DNA of 64,000 bases from Desulfovibrio sp. Its GTDB lineage: Bacteria > Desulfobacterota > Desulfovibrionia > Desulfovibrionales > Desulfovibrionaceae. Below, piece by piece: positions 15,739 to 25,033 of this stretch. Both the position numbers and the translations under genes were made by a program. The DNA lies in NCBI GenBank assembly GCA_017415765.1, contig JAFQED010000064.1, positions 1 to 64,000 on the forward strand. Reading direction: 5' to 3'. The notes below the pieces were generated by a model. That model searched no databases. It saw nothing but the letters and a program-made list of their open reading frames with translations, and was not told where the DNA came from. Every line of letters starts with the position of its first letter. The first letter of the stretch is position 1.

Positions 15739-15832
15739 GCCTGACAGCCTTTTTACGGCTTACAGCGAGGAGTATGACGGGGAGTGGCCGCACGGCTGCT
15801 CCTCTTGTCATTGCTGTCACAGCGTCAGGATG

Positions 15833-16720
15833 TCAGTGTAGTCCCTGCCCACGGCGCAACACAAAAAGCCGCGCGGCCAGGGCTTCCAGCACACGGGCCG
15901 GGGTAACACTGTGGCGCAGCATATCGTGTGCCTCTTCCAGCCAACGGCCACATTGGGCCAGAGCGGGCGTATCCAGACTGGCAAGGGCGGCATCCAGCGG
16001 GCCGTTGGACTGCCCTGCCAGTACCCGCGCCAGAGAGCGTTGACAGGCCACAAGGATTTCCCCGCTCAAGGGGGCATCCAGTGCGTTGCGGGCCGAGGTC
16101 TTGTCCAGCAGGCCCTGCCCGTTTTGCAAAAAGGCAGCCAGGGCATCCTCCCACTGGGCAAGAGCTGCCGAGGACTGGTGGCGCACAGGCCACGGCAGGG
16201 TCAGACAGAAGGAGCGGGAAACCAGGGTAGGCAAAAGCTGCTCCCGCTGCGCGGCCAGCAGACAAAAAACCGTATGCGGGGACGGCTCTTCCAGCACCTT
16301 GAGCAAGGCATTGGGCACCTCCGCCCTTGGCCCAAACCCCATAAGAATAACCGTGCGACGCCCCTGTCCGTGTGGAGCATCGCGCAGCAGGGCCTTGAGG
16401 GTACGGATATTGTCCATATTCAAAGAGCGCGTCAGCCCGGGCGATTCCTCATCGTCACGTTTGCTGATGCGCCCATCATAGGTAAGGCAATCAAGATACT
16501 CCCCGGCCGCTATCTGGGTGCAGACAGGACAGACAAGGCAAGGTGCAGAAGGCTGCTGGCAGTTACAGGCAGCAGCCCAGAATCGGGCCATTGCCAACCG
16601 CTGCGCCTCATCTCCGCCTTCCAGCAGCAAAACCTGCGGAGGCCGCCGGGCCAGACGGCTCAGAGTCTGCCTGAGCCGGTCAAGGGCCGGGTCGTCCAGT
16701 TCCGGGAGCAAGCCGCTCAT
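15833..16720 (-). CDS. holB: DNA polymerase III delta-prime subunit (clamp loader)
   Basis: This 295-residue protein matches the AAA-type clamp-loader subunit. It has the zinc-knuckle-like cysteines CNCQQPSAPCLVCPVC (residues about 52-67), the segment VPNALLKVLEEPSPHTVFCL (sensor region) and the SRS-FCLTL arginine-finger stretch. A degenerate P-loop (LEGGDEAQR) fits delta-prime, which does not hydrolyse ATP. It begins 5 bases after the purA stop, so the two are co-transcribed. It works in the replisome to load the sliding clamp. Confidence 0.85.
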   Translation of the reverse strand: MSGLLPELDDPALDRLRQTLSRLARRPPQVLLLEGGDEAQRLAMARFWAAACNCQQPSAPCLVCPVCTQIAAGEYLDCLTYDGRISKRDDEESPGLTRSLNMDNIRTLKALLRDAPHGQGRRTVILMGFGPRAEVPNALLKVLEEPSPHTVFCLLAAQREQLLPTLVSRSFCLTLPWPVRHQSSAALAQWEDALAAFLQNGQGLLDKTSARNALDAPLSGEILVACQRSLARVLAGQSNGPLDAALASLDTPALAQCGRWLEEAHDMLRHSVTPARVLEALAARLFVLRRGQGLH

Positions 16721-16725
16721 GGGCT

Positions 16726-18003
16726 TCAGCGTATAATGGTCTGTCGGCGTTCTGCTCCCACGGAGATGATGGAAACCGGCACGCCCAAAAGCTCCTCAAT
16801 GCGGCGGATATAGGCCTGTACGGTTTCGGGCAGGGCGTCAAAGCTATCGCACTCGCTGATGTCATCCTCAAAGCCGGGCAGTTGCTCATAGATGGGTTCC
16901 ACCCTGGCAAGGGCACCCTCTTCCTGCGGGGGGTAATCCAGTCGCTGGCCCTGATATGCGTAGCCCACGCAAATTTGCAGCACAGGCAGCCGTTGCAGCA
17001 CGTCCAGCTTGGTCAGGGCGATATCAGTCAGGCCGTTCAGGCGCACGGTCTCACGCAGGATGACGGCATCCAGCCAGCCGCAGCGGCGAGGCCGCCCGGT
17101 GGTCGCGCCAAATTCGTGGCCGGCGGTCTGCATATAGCTGCCGGTATCGTCCAAAAGCTCGGTGGGGAAAGGCCCGGAGCCAACCCGTGTGCTGTACGCC
17201 TTGACGATACCCAGCACCCGACCAATGTCCTTCATCCCCACACCGCTGCCCGTGGCGGCATTGCTGGCCACGGTATTGGAGGAGGTCACAAAGGGATAGG
17301 TGCCGTGGTCAATATCCAGATGGATGCCCTGCGCGCCTTCAAACAGCACTTCCTGCCCGGCCTTGACGGCAGCCTGGATGCGCTCTTCCACATCACACAG
17401 ATAGGGCAGGATGCGCGGAGCCAGAGAGAGCAATTCTTCGCAGACGGCGTTTTCATCCAGCGGCTCAAATTTGTAGAGTTCCTGCAGAAGGATGTTCTTT
17501 TCCAGCAGGGCGTGGTGAACCTTGGCGCGCACGAGTTCGGGATCGGCCAAATCCCCGGCACGCAGCCCCACACGGGCGGCCTTGTCCTCGTAGCAGGGGC
17601 CGATGCCACGACCGGTAGTGCCTATTTTCTGGCCAGCGCGCTTGGCTTCACGGGCTTTATCGAGGCTTTTGTGGTAGGGCATTATCAGATGCGTTTTTTT
17701 GCTGATGCCAAGCCGTGCCGGGCTGACATCCACCCCGCGCTCGGCCAGCATGTCCAGTTCGGACAAAAAGCCGACCACGTCCAGCACAACGCCATTGCCG
17801 ATCAGGCAGGTCTTGCCCTCGTGCAGGATACCGGAAGGGATAAGGTGCAGGATGGTCTCCTCACCCTTGACCTTGATGGTGTGGCCGGCGTTGTTGCCGC
17901 CCTGGAAGCGCACGATGACCTGACTTGTGGCACTGAGCATATCAACGATCTTGCCCTTGCCTTCGTCGCCCCACTGCGCCCCGATGATGACCGTGTTCGC
18001 CAT
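16726..18003 (-). CDS. purA: Adenylosuccinate synthetase
   Basis: The 425-residue enzyme converts IMP and aspartate to adenylosuccinate with GTP, in AMP synthesis. It starts [20 protein letters not shown] with the glycine-rich GDEGKGK loop. It carries GGNNAGHTI (catalytic His), the IMP-binding [16 protein letters not shown], the [12 protein letters not shown] stretch and the GTP-site [23 protein letters not shown] precedes the ATG at 18003; an open frame extends 33 codons further upstream but lacks a site. It is followed by holB after 5 bases. Confidence 0.96.
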   Translation of the reverse strand: MANTVIIGAQWGDEGKGKIVDMLSATSQVIVRFQGGNNAGHTIKVKGEETILHLIPSGILHEGKTCLIGNGVVLDVVGFLSELDMLAERGVDVSPARLGISKKTHLIMPYHKSLDKAREAKRAGQKIGTTGRGIGPCYEDKAARVGLRAGDLADPELVRAKVHHALLEKNILLQELYKFEPLDENAVCEELLSLAPRILPYLCDVEERIQAAVKAGQEVLFEGAQGIHLDIDHGTYPFVTSSNTVASNAATGSGVGMKDIGRVLGIVKAYSTRVGSGPFPTELLDDTGSYMQTAGHEFGATTGRPRRCGWLDAVILRETVRLNGLTDIALTKLDVLQRLPVLQICVGYAYQGQRLDYPPQEEGALARVEPIYEQLPGFEDDISECDSFDALPETVQAYIRRIEELLGVPVSIISVGAERRQTIIR

Positions 18004-18103
18004 AATCTCTTTGCCTCCGGCCGCCCTGTGCGAGGCGGCAATACTTGGCCGCACGACAGCGGCCGAAAAAATTTTTCTAACCCCGCTGGGCGGGGACGTC
18101 AAA

Positions 18104-18457
18104 TCATGCTTTTTCGGGTGAGTCCGTAGCTGTCCCCCCTTGTGGCTGGAAGGGCAGTACCCGACATTTGACAGGCTGTTCCGGTGTCGACTCCGGCTGT
18201 TCCAAGGAAAAGCCGGGCAACGGGGCAGATGCCTCCCCGACCCCGGCAGGGCGACTCTGCTGTGCCCAATTATGGTTAAAAAGCTGATTTTTCCAGCGTT
18301 TGGCCTGGATGAGCGAAAAGATCAGGGCCGACTCCTCCCAGCGGCGGGTAGGCTCAAACCGGCTGGTGGCAGTGGCATATTTGCTCCACAGTGACATGAG
18401 TGAAGCCTCGTCAATGGCATCCAGTTGCTGTGCCAGACGAACAAGCAGCTTTTCCAT
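18104..18457 (-). CDS. Hypothetical protein (117 aa) upstream of purA
   Basis: I do not recognise a named family. The N-terminal 70 residues are helical and fairly conserved-looking ([20 protein letters not shown], then [20 protein letters not shown]), while the C-terminal 45 residues are Pro/Gln/Glu-rich and probably disordered. It has no signal or membrane segment. AGGAGG lies 4 bases before the ATG at 18457. It is located about 100 bases upstream of purA in the same direction and may share its transcript. Confidence 0.65.
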   Translation of the reverse strand: MEKLLVRLAQQLDAIDEASLMSLWSKYATATSRFEPTRRWEESALIFSLIQAKRWKNQLFNHNWAQQSRPAGVGEASAPLPGFSLEQPESTPEQPVKCRVLPFQPQGGTATDSPEKA

Positions 18458-18577
18458 ACATCCTCCAGGGCGGCACACGCCGCACAAGCCCGTCTATACG
18501 GTGTTGTGCGGCCCGCGTCAACGCGGGGAGATGTCAGACACAGGGCAGAGTTTTGCCGGATATACCTTATAGCCTGG

Positions 18578-18964
18578 TCAGGATTCAGACGTTATTACGA
18601 TTTTTCTAAGATTGTCTTCTGTCTTGCGCCAACGTTCAGCCTGTGGCAGTTCAATCATATTGATGATCAGATCATAGAGTGATGCCATGGTAGCATTGAT
18701 ATATGCACCATTGATACGCAAAAAAACATCACAGGCCGCAAATGCTGTTCGCTTATTCCCATCCATAAATGGATGATTGATAAGGATACTTTCCAGTAAT
18801 GCACAGGCTTCCTGAACAATATCCGTATAGTATCCGCTCTGGGGGCGGGACACGGCAGCTTCCAGGCTCCCCATATCACGTACACCACCCAGCCCACCGT
18901 ATTTTTTTAGCAGAACAGCGTGTAGGTACAGGACATCAGCAGTGGTGAGGTAATTTCTGCTCAT
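18578..18964 (-). CDS. doc: Fic/Doc-family toxin (death-on-curing type)
   Basis: A 128-residue Fic-fold protein with the Doc active-site motif HPFMDGNKRTAFAACDVFL (catalytic His at about residue 64). The N-terminal LTTADVLYLHAVLLKKYGG also matches Doc proteins. Doc kinases inactivate EF-Tu by phosphorylation in the studied P1 system; this protein presumably does the same and is held in check by the antitoxin gene that overlaps its start by 4 bases. The pair is located between purA and his genes in otherwise core DNA, which suggests a small mobile module. Confidence 0.85.
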   Translation of the reverse strand: MSRNYLTTADVLYLHAVLLKKYGGLGGVRDMGSLEAAVSRPQSGYYTDIVQEACALLESILINHPFMDGNKRTAFAACDVFLRINGAYINATMASLYDLIINMIELPQAERWRKTEDNLRKIVITSES

Positions 18965-19194
18965 TTGGATAGCTTTGCATACAGTGCATCAAAATCCTGT
19001 ATGCTGCCCCGGAGAGCTGCGGCAACATGCTGACGGGGGCCATGCTGCTGGCGTGTGTCAAAATACACGCGCAGGGCTTCATCCAGTATGGCGTGTACCT
19101 GCCGCCCCTCCTGTCTGGCAGTTTCCTGCAACAGAGCCAGCATATCATCCGACATCTGAATGGTATAAGACGAAGATACAACAGACTGTGTCAT
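18961..19194 (-). CDS. Antitoxin of the Doc module (ribbon-helix-helix type)
   Basis: A 77-residue protein with an N-terminal strand (SSYTIQMSDDMLALLQETAR), then QEGRQVHAILDEALRVYFDT, the pattern of ribbon-helix-helix DNA-binding antitoxins. The C-terminal stretch (AALRGSIQDFDALYAKLSK) is the likely toxin-binding tail. Its stop overlaps the toxin start by 4 bases, giving translational coupling. Such antitoxins usually repress their own promoter, here in the 230-base gap before the next gene. Confidence 0.75.
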   Translation of the reverse strand: MTQSVVSSSYTIQMSDDMLALLQETARQEGRQVHAILDEALRVYFDTRQQHGPRQHVAAALRGSIQDFDALYAKLSK

Positions 19195-19311
19195 AACCAG
19201 TCTCTCACGGCTTACAGGTTACCAGTTTGTGTAAGGTAAGCCACACATGCCACGCTGTCAACGCACGCTCAAACCGTCAAACTGCTGTTGGCTGTCGGCA
19301 ATACAAAAAAC

Positions 19312-19342
19312 AAACCCTCGCGGGACAGCCGCAAGGGTTTTT
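19312..19342. terminator. Rho-independent terminator (first of two)
   Basis: AAACCCT-GCGG pairs with CCGC-AGGGTTT around a short loop, with TTTTT following on the plus strand and a T-rich TTTGTTTTTTG stretch on the minus strand. It closes the minus-strand gene at 19427-19687. Confidence 0.7.
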
Positions 19343-19355
19343 CAACAGCACAAAA

Positions 19356-19378
19356 GCCCCTTGCCGTACACAAGGGGC
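19356..19378. terminator. Second hairpin of a tandem terminator
   Basis: GCCCCTTG (19356-19363) pairs with CAAGGGGC (19371-19378) over a seven-base loop. On the minus strand it is followed by TTTTG. It lies between the 19427-19687 gene and the first terminator. Confidence 0.65.
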
Positions 19379-19426
19379 AAAACAAGCTCATTGCTCCTGC
19401 TTCAGCAACAACGCCGGATGCGGCTG

Positions 19427-19687
19427 CTACAGGCCCAGCAGGGCAAAGACGCGGCTTTCACTGAGACCGCCGTGGACAGAAAGCGCGGCCAGATTGTCCT
19501 GCGCTATCATGTTCAGGGTACTATCCAGAACGCCGTCCACCTCGTCATCGGGCAAAAGCCAGGGGGAAGAAACATCCACCGTATCCGGCACGGGCTGGGC
19601 TGCGGCGGCCGGGGCCGCAGAACTGCCGTCCTTGTCGGGAAAAATGCCAGTGAAGAAGGGATTATTGCTCAGACCTTGGATTTCCAT
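19427..19687 (-). CDS. Small hypothetical protein (86 aa)
   Basis: I do not recognise a family. The protein starts MEIQGLSNNPFFTGIFPDKD, has an Ala/Pro linker (AAPAAAAQPVPDTV) and a C-terminal helical part (DGVLDSTLNMIAQDNLAALS) that ends ALLGL. It has no signal or membrane segment. The layout resembles small flagellum- or secretion-associated proteins, but nothing proves it. GGAGGAG lies 4 bases before the ATG. The gene stands alone between the toxin-antitoxin pair and the cysteine-cluster protein and ends in a tandem terminator. Confidence 0.6.
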   Translation of the reverse strand: MEIQGLSNNPFFTGIFPDKDGSSAAPAAAAQPVPDTVDVSSPWLLPDDEVDGVLDSTLNMIAQDNLAALSVHGGLSESRVFALLGL

Positions 19688-19858
19688 ACTCTCCTCCCGG
19701 ACGGCTTGCGGCACGATATATCTTGAGGGTCAAAATTTCCGCTATCCCGTCATCTGGCAAAGGATCATGCAAAATAAGTGCCAGCGACAAAAAAGCAGGG
19801 CGACCCGTCAGCACACACATGCAGCCAACGGGTCGCCCTGCTCCGGCAAGATTTCGGC

Positions 19859-20632
19859 TCAGGCGCGGTGCAGGTTGGGGCATTCCCCAAAGATGACCAG
19901 CTCCATCCAGTCCAGGCCAAAGTCCAGCGCGGCGGCATCGCCTTCGGGGCTGTCCTCCATGATGGCGGCCTGACGCGCCGCGTCCACATCCACCCGCCCA
20001 AAGATACCCATGTTGGTGATGAGCTGGCGGAATTTGTCCAACTGATAGAGGCATAAAATGGCCATGGTAGCCAGTTTTGCCTCCAACGGCTTGCCTGTGC
20101 CACGCACAAGGGCCATCAGGCGCATATAGCGGTCATTGGCCTGGTTGTAGGGGGCAAGGCCCTGATTTTCAAACCATTCTGCGGCTGTGCGTTCGCACCC
20201 CTTGTCAAAACCGTGACAATGGGGTTCGCGTACCAGAAAGAAGCGTTCGTCCACGCCAGCTCCCTCCAGCCTGGTGCCACGCCCCAGCGGATAACAGCGG
20301 CAGGCACCGGGCCTGTCCTCATAGACGGAGCAGCCCGCAGGGCTGACAAAGGGGCAGGGTTCCCCCGGCCCGTCCAGCATCCGCAGCAGGGGCAGGGGAA
20401 AGCCCGTGTCCGGGAAAGAACGCATGGTGGTGAAAGCCCGCAAAAACTCCTCACTGCCCATGCCCAACTGACGGCGCAGACGCGCCACGTCATAGGGGGT
20501 AAGGGGCAGAGTCAGTTCGGCACAGCACTGATTGAAGCAGGGAACTTCCGGGCCGCAGTCAAAGCAGAATTTTTCACCGGGCGCAAGCTCCGGCAGGCTT
20601 TCCAGCATTTCGCGGCTGGCGTCATGGTTCAT
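19859..20632 (-). CDS. YkgJ-family cysteine-cluster protein
   Basis: This 257-residue protein carries the YkgJ (CxxCxxxCC) pattern: FCFDCGPEVPCFNQCCAELT near the N-terminus, then CPFVSPAGCSVYEDRPGACR and CYPLGRG. The eight or so cysteines probably bind zinc or an Fe-S cluster. The biochemical function of the family is unresolved. A GGGGGAGCGG site precedes the ATG. It is 18 bases downstream of hisG in the same direction. Confidence 0.8.
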   Translation of the reverse strand: MNHDASREMLESLPELAPGEKFCFDCGPEVPCFNQCCAELTLPLTPYDVARLRRQLGMGSEEFLRAFTTMRSFPDTGFPLPLLRMLDGPGEPCPFVSPAGCSVYEDRPGACRCYPLGRGTRLEGAGVDERFFLVREPHCHGFDKGCERTAAEWFENQGLAPYNQANDRYMRLMALVRGTGKPLEAKLATMAILCLYQLDKFRQLITNMGIFGRVDVDAARQAAIMEDSPEGDAAALDFGLDWMELVIFGECPNLHRA

Positions 20633-20650
20633 GCCGCTCCCCCTTTTGCT

Positions 20651-21544
20651 TTAAATAACCTTGTTCAGGGCATATTCGATAATACCTTCGGCCCCGGCCT
20701 CGCGCAGACGCGGGATAAGGTCGCGCACGATGCGTATTTCCACCACGGTTTCCAGCGAAAACCATTCCCCGTCGCGCAGGGGGGACACCGTGGGGGAGTT
20801 GAGCGAGGGCAGCATTTCCAAAATGGCGTCCAGGCTGCTGGCCGGGGCGTTCATCTTGAGGGCCACCAGACTTTCTGCCCGCAGCGCGCCCTGCAAGAGC
20901 AGGGTTATCTGCTCGATTTTGGCGCGCTTGGCCGGGTCTGCCCAGGCATCCTTATTGGCAATGAGTACGGGGCTGGAGACCATCACCTCATCAATGATCC
21001 GCAGCCCATGGGCGCGGATGGTGGTGCCGGTTTCGGTCACTTCCACAATGGCATCGGCAAGGCCGTCCACCACCTTGGCCTCGGTAGCCCCCCAGGAGTA
21101 AAGGATCTCCACATCCACGCCCAGCTTTTCAAAATAGCGGGCAGTGGTGCCTTCCAGTTCTGTAGCAATGCGCTTTCCCCGAAGGTCTGCGGGGCTGTTG
21201 TAAGGGGAATCACCCGCCACGGCCAGTACCCAGCGGCAGGGCCGGTTGGAGGTTTTGGAATAGACAAGCTCGGCCACTTGCACCACATTGGCATCATGCC
21301 CGCCTTCGCATATCCAGTCCAGCCCGGCTATGCCCACATCCAGCACGCCAGCTTCCACATAGCCGCCGATTTCCTGCGGGCGGCAAAGCGAAGCCGTGAT
21401 CTCAGGGTCATTGATGTCGGGAAAGTAGTTGCGGGTGTGCTTGCGTATCTTCCAGCCAGCGCGTTCAAAAAGGCTGATGGTGGCGTCTTCCAGCGAGCCC
21501 TTGGGCACGCCCAGCTTGATATGGGTGCGGATTTCCTTGTTCAT
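20651..21544 (-). CDS. hisG: ATP phosphoribosyltransferase (long form)
   Basis: The first enzyme of histidine synthesis, joining ATP and PRPP. The 297-residue protein has LGVPKGSLEDATISLFERAG at the N-terminus, the DVGIAGLDWICE block, GKRIATELEGTTARYFEKLG (PRPP site region) and the acidic loop IVEVTETGTTIRAHGLRIID. The C-terminal 75 residues form the ACT-like regulatory domain of long-form HisG, so histidine feedback inhibition is expected. Start at MNKEIRTH is 5 bases after a GGA-type site; an upstream extension is rejected. hisI lies just upstream. Confidence 0.93.
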   Translation of the reverse strand: MNKEIRTHIKLGVPKGSLEDATISLFERAGWKIRKHTRNYFPDINDPEITASLCRPQEIGGYVEAGVLDVGIAGLDWICEGGHDANVVQVAELVYSKTSNRPCRWVLAVAGDSPYNSPADLRGKRIATELEGTTARYFEKLGVDVEILYSWGATEAKVVDGLADAIVEVTETGTTIRAHGLRIIDEVMVSSPVLIANKDAWADPAKRAKIEQITLLLQGALRAESLVALKMNAPASSLDAILEMLPSLNSPTVSPLRDGEWFSLETVVEIRIVRDLIPRLREAGAEGIIEYALNKVI

Positions 21545-21625
21545 GTACGTTCCTTGTATCGGGCCGTGCAGCCCGATGCTCACAGTATGTTTTCTGGGCA
21601 ATGCCCTGATGCAAAGGCCGTCGGG

Positions 21626-22024
21626 CTAGCCGCCGTACACCTTTTTGGGGTCAAACACCTGTGGCGAACACAGGCTGACCTGCCCCTGCTGCCACTGGCG
21701 GAAAAAGCAGGAACGCCGCCCGGTGTGGCAGGCTGCGCCCCCCACCTGCTCCACAAGCAGAAGGATCGTGTCGTTATCGCAGTCCAGCCGGATGGAGCGC
21801 ACCTTCTGCACATTGCCAGAGGTACCGCCCTTGTGCCAGAGGCACTGACGGCTACGGCTCCAAAAGTGGGCCTCGCCGCTGGTCAGGGTGGCTTGCCAGG
21901 CTTCCTCATTCATGTAGGCCAGCATCAGCACCTCGCCGCTGGCTTCGTCCTGTACCACGGCGGGGATAAGCCCCTTACTGAAATCCGGGGCAAAATCGGC
22001 TGTTGCGCCTGTGTTTTCGCTCAT
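21626..22024 (-). CDS. hisI: Phosphoribosyl-AMP cyclohydrolase
   Basis: A 132-residue monofunctional HisI catalysing the third step of histidine synthesis. It contains [20 protein letters not shown], the [20 protein letters not shown] block and the metal-binding cysteines [14 protein letters not shown], then [10 protein letters not shown]. There is no fused HisE domain. It is located 80 bases upstream of hisG on the same strand, so a his mini-operon (hisI-hisG) is likely. Confidence 0.93.
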   Translation of the reverse strand: MSENTGATADFAPDFSKGLIPAVVQDEASGEVLMLAYMNEEAWQATLTSGEAHFWSRSRQCLWHKGGTSGNVQKVRSIRLDCDNDTILLLVEQVGGAACHTGRRSCFFRQWQQGQVSLCSPQVFDPKKVYGG

Positions 22025-22083
22025 TGCTGTTCCCTTCTCTTGCCTTGTGCCCTGCTGCCACAGCGCGGGCGTCCGCTTTCGCT

Positions 22084-23919
22084 CTATCCCTTGCTCTTGG
22101 CCGCCCTGCCCGCGATCTGATACCGCTTCTGGGCAGAAAGCTCACTCTTGCGCAGACGGATGGAACTGGGGGTCACTTCCACCATTTCATCCTCGCGCAC
22201 AAAGTGCAGGGCGTGTTCAAGGGTCATCCGCTTCACCGGGGTCAGGATGACGTTTTCATCCTTACCGGCGGCGCGCAGGTTGGTCAGTTTCTTTTCCTTG
22301 GTGGCGTTGACATCTATGTCATTGTCGCGGTTGTGTTCGCCCACGATCATGCCTTCATAGACCGGGTCGCCCGGCTCCACAAACAGCACGCCGCGCGGCT
22401 CCAGATTGAACAGGGCATAGGCCACGGCCGCACCGGGCCTGTCTGCCACAATGGAGCCGGTGAAGCGGGTGGGGAAGTCCCCGCGCCATTCCTCGTAGCC
22501 TTCCAGATAGGAATTCATGATGCCGGTGCCCTTGGTATCCGTAAGGAATTCGTCACGATAGCCAATAAGCCCGCGCGAAGGCACCGAAAATTCCAGACGT
22601 ACCCGCCCTGTACCATTGTTGGTGCAGTTGAGCATCCGTCCCTTGCGCTGGGCCAGCTTGTCTGTAACAACGCCCATGAAGAACTCGTCACAGTCCACAT
22701 AGAGATGTTCTATGGGTTCCAGGGTCTTGCCTTCGGGACTTTTTTTCAGGATGACCTCCGGCCGCCCCACGGAAAGCTCAAAACCCTCGCGCCGCATGGT
22801 CTCAATGAGGATAGCCATCTGAAACTCGCCCCGGCCCTTGACCAGAAAGGCGTCACGGTCGGCCGTGTCCTCCACCCGGATGGCCACATTCCGCAGGCTT
22901 TCCTTTTGCAGACGGTCAAGGATGGCACGGCTTTGCACTATCTTGCCCTCACGACCGGCCAGCGGTGAGGTGTTGATGCCAAAGCGCATGGCCACCGTAG
23001 GCTCGTCCACGCGGATACGCGGCAGGGCGCGGGGGGCTTCGCGGGTGCAGATGGTGTCACCGATGGTCACATCCTCAATGCCCGCCAGCACCACGATGTC
23101 GCCGGCCTGGGCCTCGTCCACCTCGCGCAGGTTCAGGCCGTCATAAAGCTGGAGGCGGGTGGCCCGCAGCGGGCGGGGCTGGTCGTCCTCTCCCATGCAG
23201 ACAAGGCTTTCCTTTGCCTGCACGCTGCCGTGCATGATGCGCCCCACGGCCAGACGGCCCAGATAATCGGAGTAATCCAAATCGGCCACCAGCATCTGGA
23301 ACGGCTCTGCCGGGTCGAAAGCCGGGCCGGGGATCTTTTCAAGGATGGTCTCGAAAAGCGGGGCAAGATCCTTCTGCTCGTCATCCAGGGCACGCATGGC
23401 CACGCCAGCCCGCCCGATGGCATAGAGCACGGGGAATTCAAGCTGCTCGTCGCTGGCCTCAAGGTCAATGAAGAGGTCGTATATCTCGTTGAGCACTTCC
23501 TGCGGGCGGGCGTCCTTGCGGTCTATCTTGTTGATGACCACCACCACGGGCAAACCGGCCTCCAGGGTCTTACGGAGGACAAAGCGGGTTTGCGGCAGCG
23601 GCCCTTCGGAAGCGTCCACCAGCAAAATAGCTCCGCTGGCCATGGACAGGGAGCGTTCCACCTCGCCGCCAAAGTCGGCGTGGCCGGGGGTGTCGATGAT
23701 ATTGATTTTGACATCCTGCCAGCGCACGGCGCAGTTTTTGGCCGCGATGGTGATGCCGCGTTCACGCTCCAGATCCATCTTGTCCATGACGCGGTCGTCC
23801 ACGCGTTGGTCAGCGCGAAAGACGCCACCCTGCCGGAACAGAGCGTCCACCAGCGTGGTTTTGCCGTGGTCAACGTGGGCGATGATGGCCACATTGCGGA
23901 GTGATGTGTTTTCTTGCAT
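22084..23919 (-). CDS. typA: Translational GTPase TypA/BipA
   Basis: A 611-residue elongation-factor-like GTPase acting on the ribosome in stress and 50S assembly. The G motifs are present: G1 [16 protein letters not shown]2 ERERGITI, G3 [16 protein letters not shown] and G4 VINKIDR. They are followed by the EF-Tu-like domain 2, EF-G-like domains ([20 protein letters not shown]) and the TypA-specific C-terminus ([20 protein letters not shown]). The length is as expected. The gene stands alone, about 60 bases upstream of hisI. Confidence 0.96.
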   Translation of the reverse strand: MQENTSLRNVAIIAHVDHGKTTLVDALFRQGGVFRADQRVDDRVMDKMDLERERGITIAAKNCAVRWQDVKINIIDTPGHADFGGEVERSLSMASGAILLVDASEGPLPQTRFVLRKTLEAGLPVVVVINKIDRKDARPQEVLNEIYDLFIDLEASDEQLEFPVLYAIGRAGVAMRALDDEQKDLAPLFETILEKIPGPAFDPAEPFQMLVADLDYSDYLGRLAVGRIMHGSVQAKESLVCMGEDDQPRPLRATRLQLYDGLNLREVDEAQAGDIVVLAGIEDVTIGDTICTREAPRALPRIRVDEPTVAMRFGINTSPLAGREGKIVQSRAILDRLQKESLRNVAIRVEDTADRDAFLVKGRGEFQMAILIETMRREGFELSVGRPEVILKKSPEGKTLEPIEHLYVDCDEFFMGVVTDKLAQRKGRMLNCTNNGTGRVRLEFSVPSRGLIGYRDEFLTDTKGTGIMNSYLEGYEEWRGDFPTRFTGSIVADRPGAAVAYALFNLEPRGVLFVEPGDPVYEGMIVGEHNRDNDIDVNATKEKKLTNLRAAGKDENVILTPVKRMTLEHALHFVREDEMVEVTPSSIRLRKSELSAQKRYQIAGRAAKSKG

Positions 23920-24007
23920 GGAAATGCCTTGGCTTTGGGATACAAAAACGTCCGAGGCTTGTACTCGTTTTTTGCCCGCTTGTCATCTGCCCAACTACGT
24001 CCGACGC

Positions 24008-24883
24008 CTACAGCCCGGCAGCCACGGCGGCCAGCAGGCGGGCCAGCTCCTGCCCTGCCCGCCCGGCCACGGCCAGCACCTCTGCCAGCGGGGCGGGGGC
24101 CATGCAGTCGGGCAAATTCTTGTTGGTCAGGCAGGAGATCCCCAGCACCCGCAAGCCCAGATGCCGCGCGGCGATCACTTCCAGCACAGTGCTCATGCCC
24201 ACGGCATCAGCCCCCCACTGGCGGTACATGCGGGTTTCGGCCGGGCTTTCCATCTCCGGCCCATGTACACCGATATACACGCCACGTTCCAGCCGTATGC
24301 CCAAGTGAGCGGCGCAATCCAGTGCCAGCCGTTGCAACCCGGCATCAAAAATACGGCTCATATCCGGGAAGCGTTCTCCCCAGCCCTCATGGTTGGGGCC
24401 AGTCAGGGGGGAAAACCCGGTATGATTGATCTGGTCGGCAATGCACATCAGGTCGCCAGCTTCAAAGCGCGGGTTCAGTGCCCCGGCCGCATTGGTAACC
24501 ACCAGGGTGTCTGCTCCCAGGCCCGCCATAAGCCGTACGCCCATACAGACCTCTGCCGGGCTGCGCCCCTCGTACAGATGGCAGCGGCCCTGCTGGGCCA
24601 CCACCGGCACATCCCCCAACCAGCCGAACAAAAACGCGCCACTGTGCGAATCCACACCCGGCAGGGGCATACCCGGCACATCCGCAAAGGGGACACGCAG
24701 ACCGGGGCGGTCATGCGTACCGGCCAGCAGTTGCCCGGCCAGCGGAGACAGGCCCGTGCCAAGTATCAGGGCAAGGGGGGGACGCTGCCCCGGCCAGGGC
24801 AGAGCGGCCCTGTCGGCCCTTGCGGTGTGGAGCACGGCGCGTAACGCGCTGATGGCAAGCTGGACTTCTTGTGGATTTTGCAT
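24008..24883 (-). CDS. Purine-nucleoside phosphorylase (trimeric type)
   Basis: This 291-residue enzyme splits purine nucleosides with phosphate for salvage. It has the phosphate loop LILGTGLSPLA, GRCHLYEGRSPAEV, VVTNAAGALNPRFEAGDL and the signature GVYIGVHGPEMESPAETRMY with the following WGADAVGMSTVLEV. The start at 24883 is MQNPQEVQ. A much longer open frame continues upstream across the next gene, but that part is an antisense shadow of the biotin carboxylase gene and is rejected. The start lies about 150 bases from the divergent biotin carboxylase gene. Confidence 0.9.
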   Translation of the reverse strand: MQNPQEVQLAISALRAVLHTARADRAALPWPGQRPPLALILGTGLSPLAGQLLAGTHDRPGLRVPFADVPGMPLPGVDSHSGAFLFGWLGDVPVVAQQGRCHLYEGRSPAEVCMGVRLMAGLGADTLVVTNAAGALNPRFEAGDLMCIADQINHTGFSPLTGPNHEGWGERFPDMSRIFDAGLQRLALDCAAHLGIRLERGVYIGVHGPEMESPAETRMYRQWGADAVGMSTVLEVIAARHLGLRVLGISCLTNKNLPDCMAPAPLAEVLAVAGRAGQELARLLAAVAAGL

Positions 24884-25033
24884 AAAATGGTCTCCCGGTT
24901 TTCTGCACAGATGTGTGCGCCAGCACGCGTGCCGACATATGTAAGCATGTTTGGCCCGGCCATCATAGCCTTTGCCCGCCGCCCCCACAAGGGCCGGGAG
25001 ATGCAAGGCCCCTGGCCTTGCAGGGAGATACCC

